Shown here: one piece after another, positions 26,681 through 26,730 of the stretch
How positions within the stretch are numbered: the first letter of the stretch is position 1
Layout of the letters: every line of letters starts with the position of its first letter
Source: Gammaproteobacteria bacterium
GTDB lineage: Bacteria > Pseudomonadota > Gammaproteobacteria > Xanthomonadales > Wenzhouxiangellaceae
Reading direction: 5' to 3'
DNA length: 26,730 bases
NCBI GenBank assembly: GCA_003561495.1
Contig: PWWM01000024.1
Coordinates: 1-26,730 of the forward strand
Translations under genes and position numbers: made by a program
The notes under the pieces: model-generated
Told to the model about the DNA's origin: nothing
What the model saw: only the letters and a program-made list of their open reading frames with translations
Databases searched by the model: none

Positions 26681-26730
26681 ACCGTAAACCGTAAACCGTA
26701 AACCGTAAACCGTAAACCGGAAACCGGAAA
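26675..26730. repeat. Heptamer tandem repeat array, runs off the window
   Basis: Eight direct 7-base units are visible: six CCGTAAA (26675-26716) and then two CCGGAAA (26717-26730). They are in perfect phase and continue to the right edge, so the true length is unknown. The first unit overlaps the glycosyltransferase stop codon. Units of this length do not keep a reading frame. The array may be a slippage product or intergenic short-sequence repeat; I see no coding use. Confidence 0.95.

Noticed and set aside
26675..26730. CRISPR array
   Set aside because: Units are 7 bases and contiguous with no spacers.

Overview
The window looks like chromosomal DNA of a GC-rich (roughly 60% by eye) gammaproteobacterium, possibly of the Wenzhouxiangella/Xanthomonadales sort. 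That placement is an inference from gene content (a eukaryotic-type kinase with a TPR-like tail next to a DP-EP protein, serCA, hut genes, an exosortase-type secreted protein, an Rhs/YD surface protein); no rRNA or other taxonomic marker is present. I see no tRNA, rRNA, CRISPR array, phage block or insertion sequence. No stretch longer than about 200 bases lacks a gene, and I found no convincing intrinsic terminator.

Layout. (1) 1-6239, + strand: two large surface proteins, a 5'-truncated NHL/YD-repeat (teneurin-like) Rhs protein and a secreted S74-chaperone protein with YadA-head-type repeats. (2) 6423-9209, - strand: hutH, sbtA and sbtB, with hutH/sbtA overlapping by 8 bases and sbtA/sbtB separated by 2 bases, so one translationally coupled operon. 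(3) 9328-9900, + strand: an NnrU-family membrane protein, divergent from hutH. (4) 9974-17880, - strand: an NTF2-like protein, hutU, a membrane Ser/Thr kinase, a DP-EP protein, serC and serA, all closely packed. (5) 18020-24097, - strand: a secreted protein with a C-terminal sorting-like signal, a phosphodiesterase-fold/TPR protein whose catalytic residues look lost, and two serine hydrolases of the class C beta-lactamase fold with C-terminal membrane domains. (6) 24279-26680, + strand: two overlapping paralogous GT-B glycosyltransferases, ending in a heptamer tandem array that runs off the window.

How the genes fit together. HutH (histidine to urocanate and ammonia) and HutU (urocanate to imidazolone propionate) are the first two steps of histidine breakdown, but they sit 6.5 kb apart and no hutI, hutG, hutF or hut regulator is visible. 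SerC and SerA are two steps of serine synthesis from 3-phosphoglycerate. The coupling of hutH to a bicarbonate-type permease and its PII-like partner is the most unusual metabolic arrangement. The 18-26.7 kb block (secreted anchored protein, pseudo-phosphodiesterase with TPRs, two membrane serine hydrolases, paired glycosyltransferases) is the best candidate for an undescribed cell-envelope system, but the functional link is inferred from gene order only.
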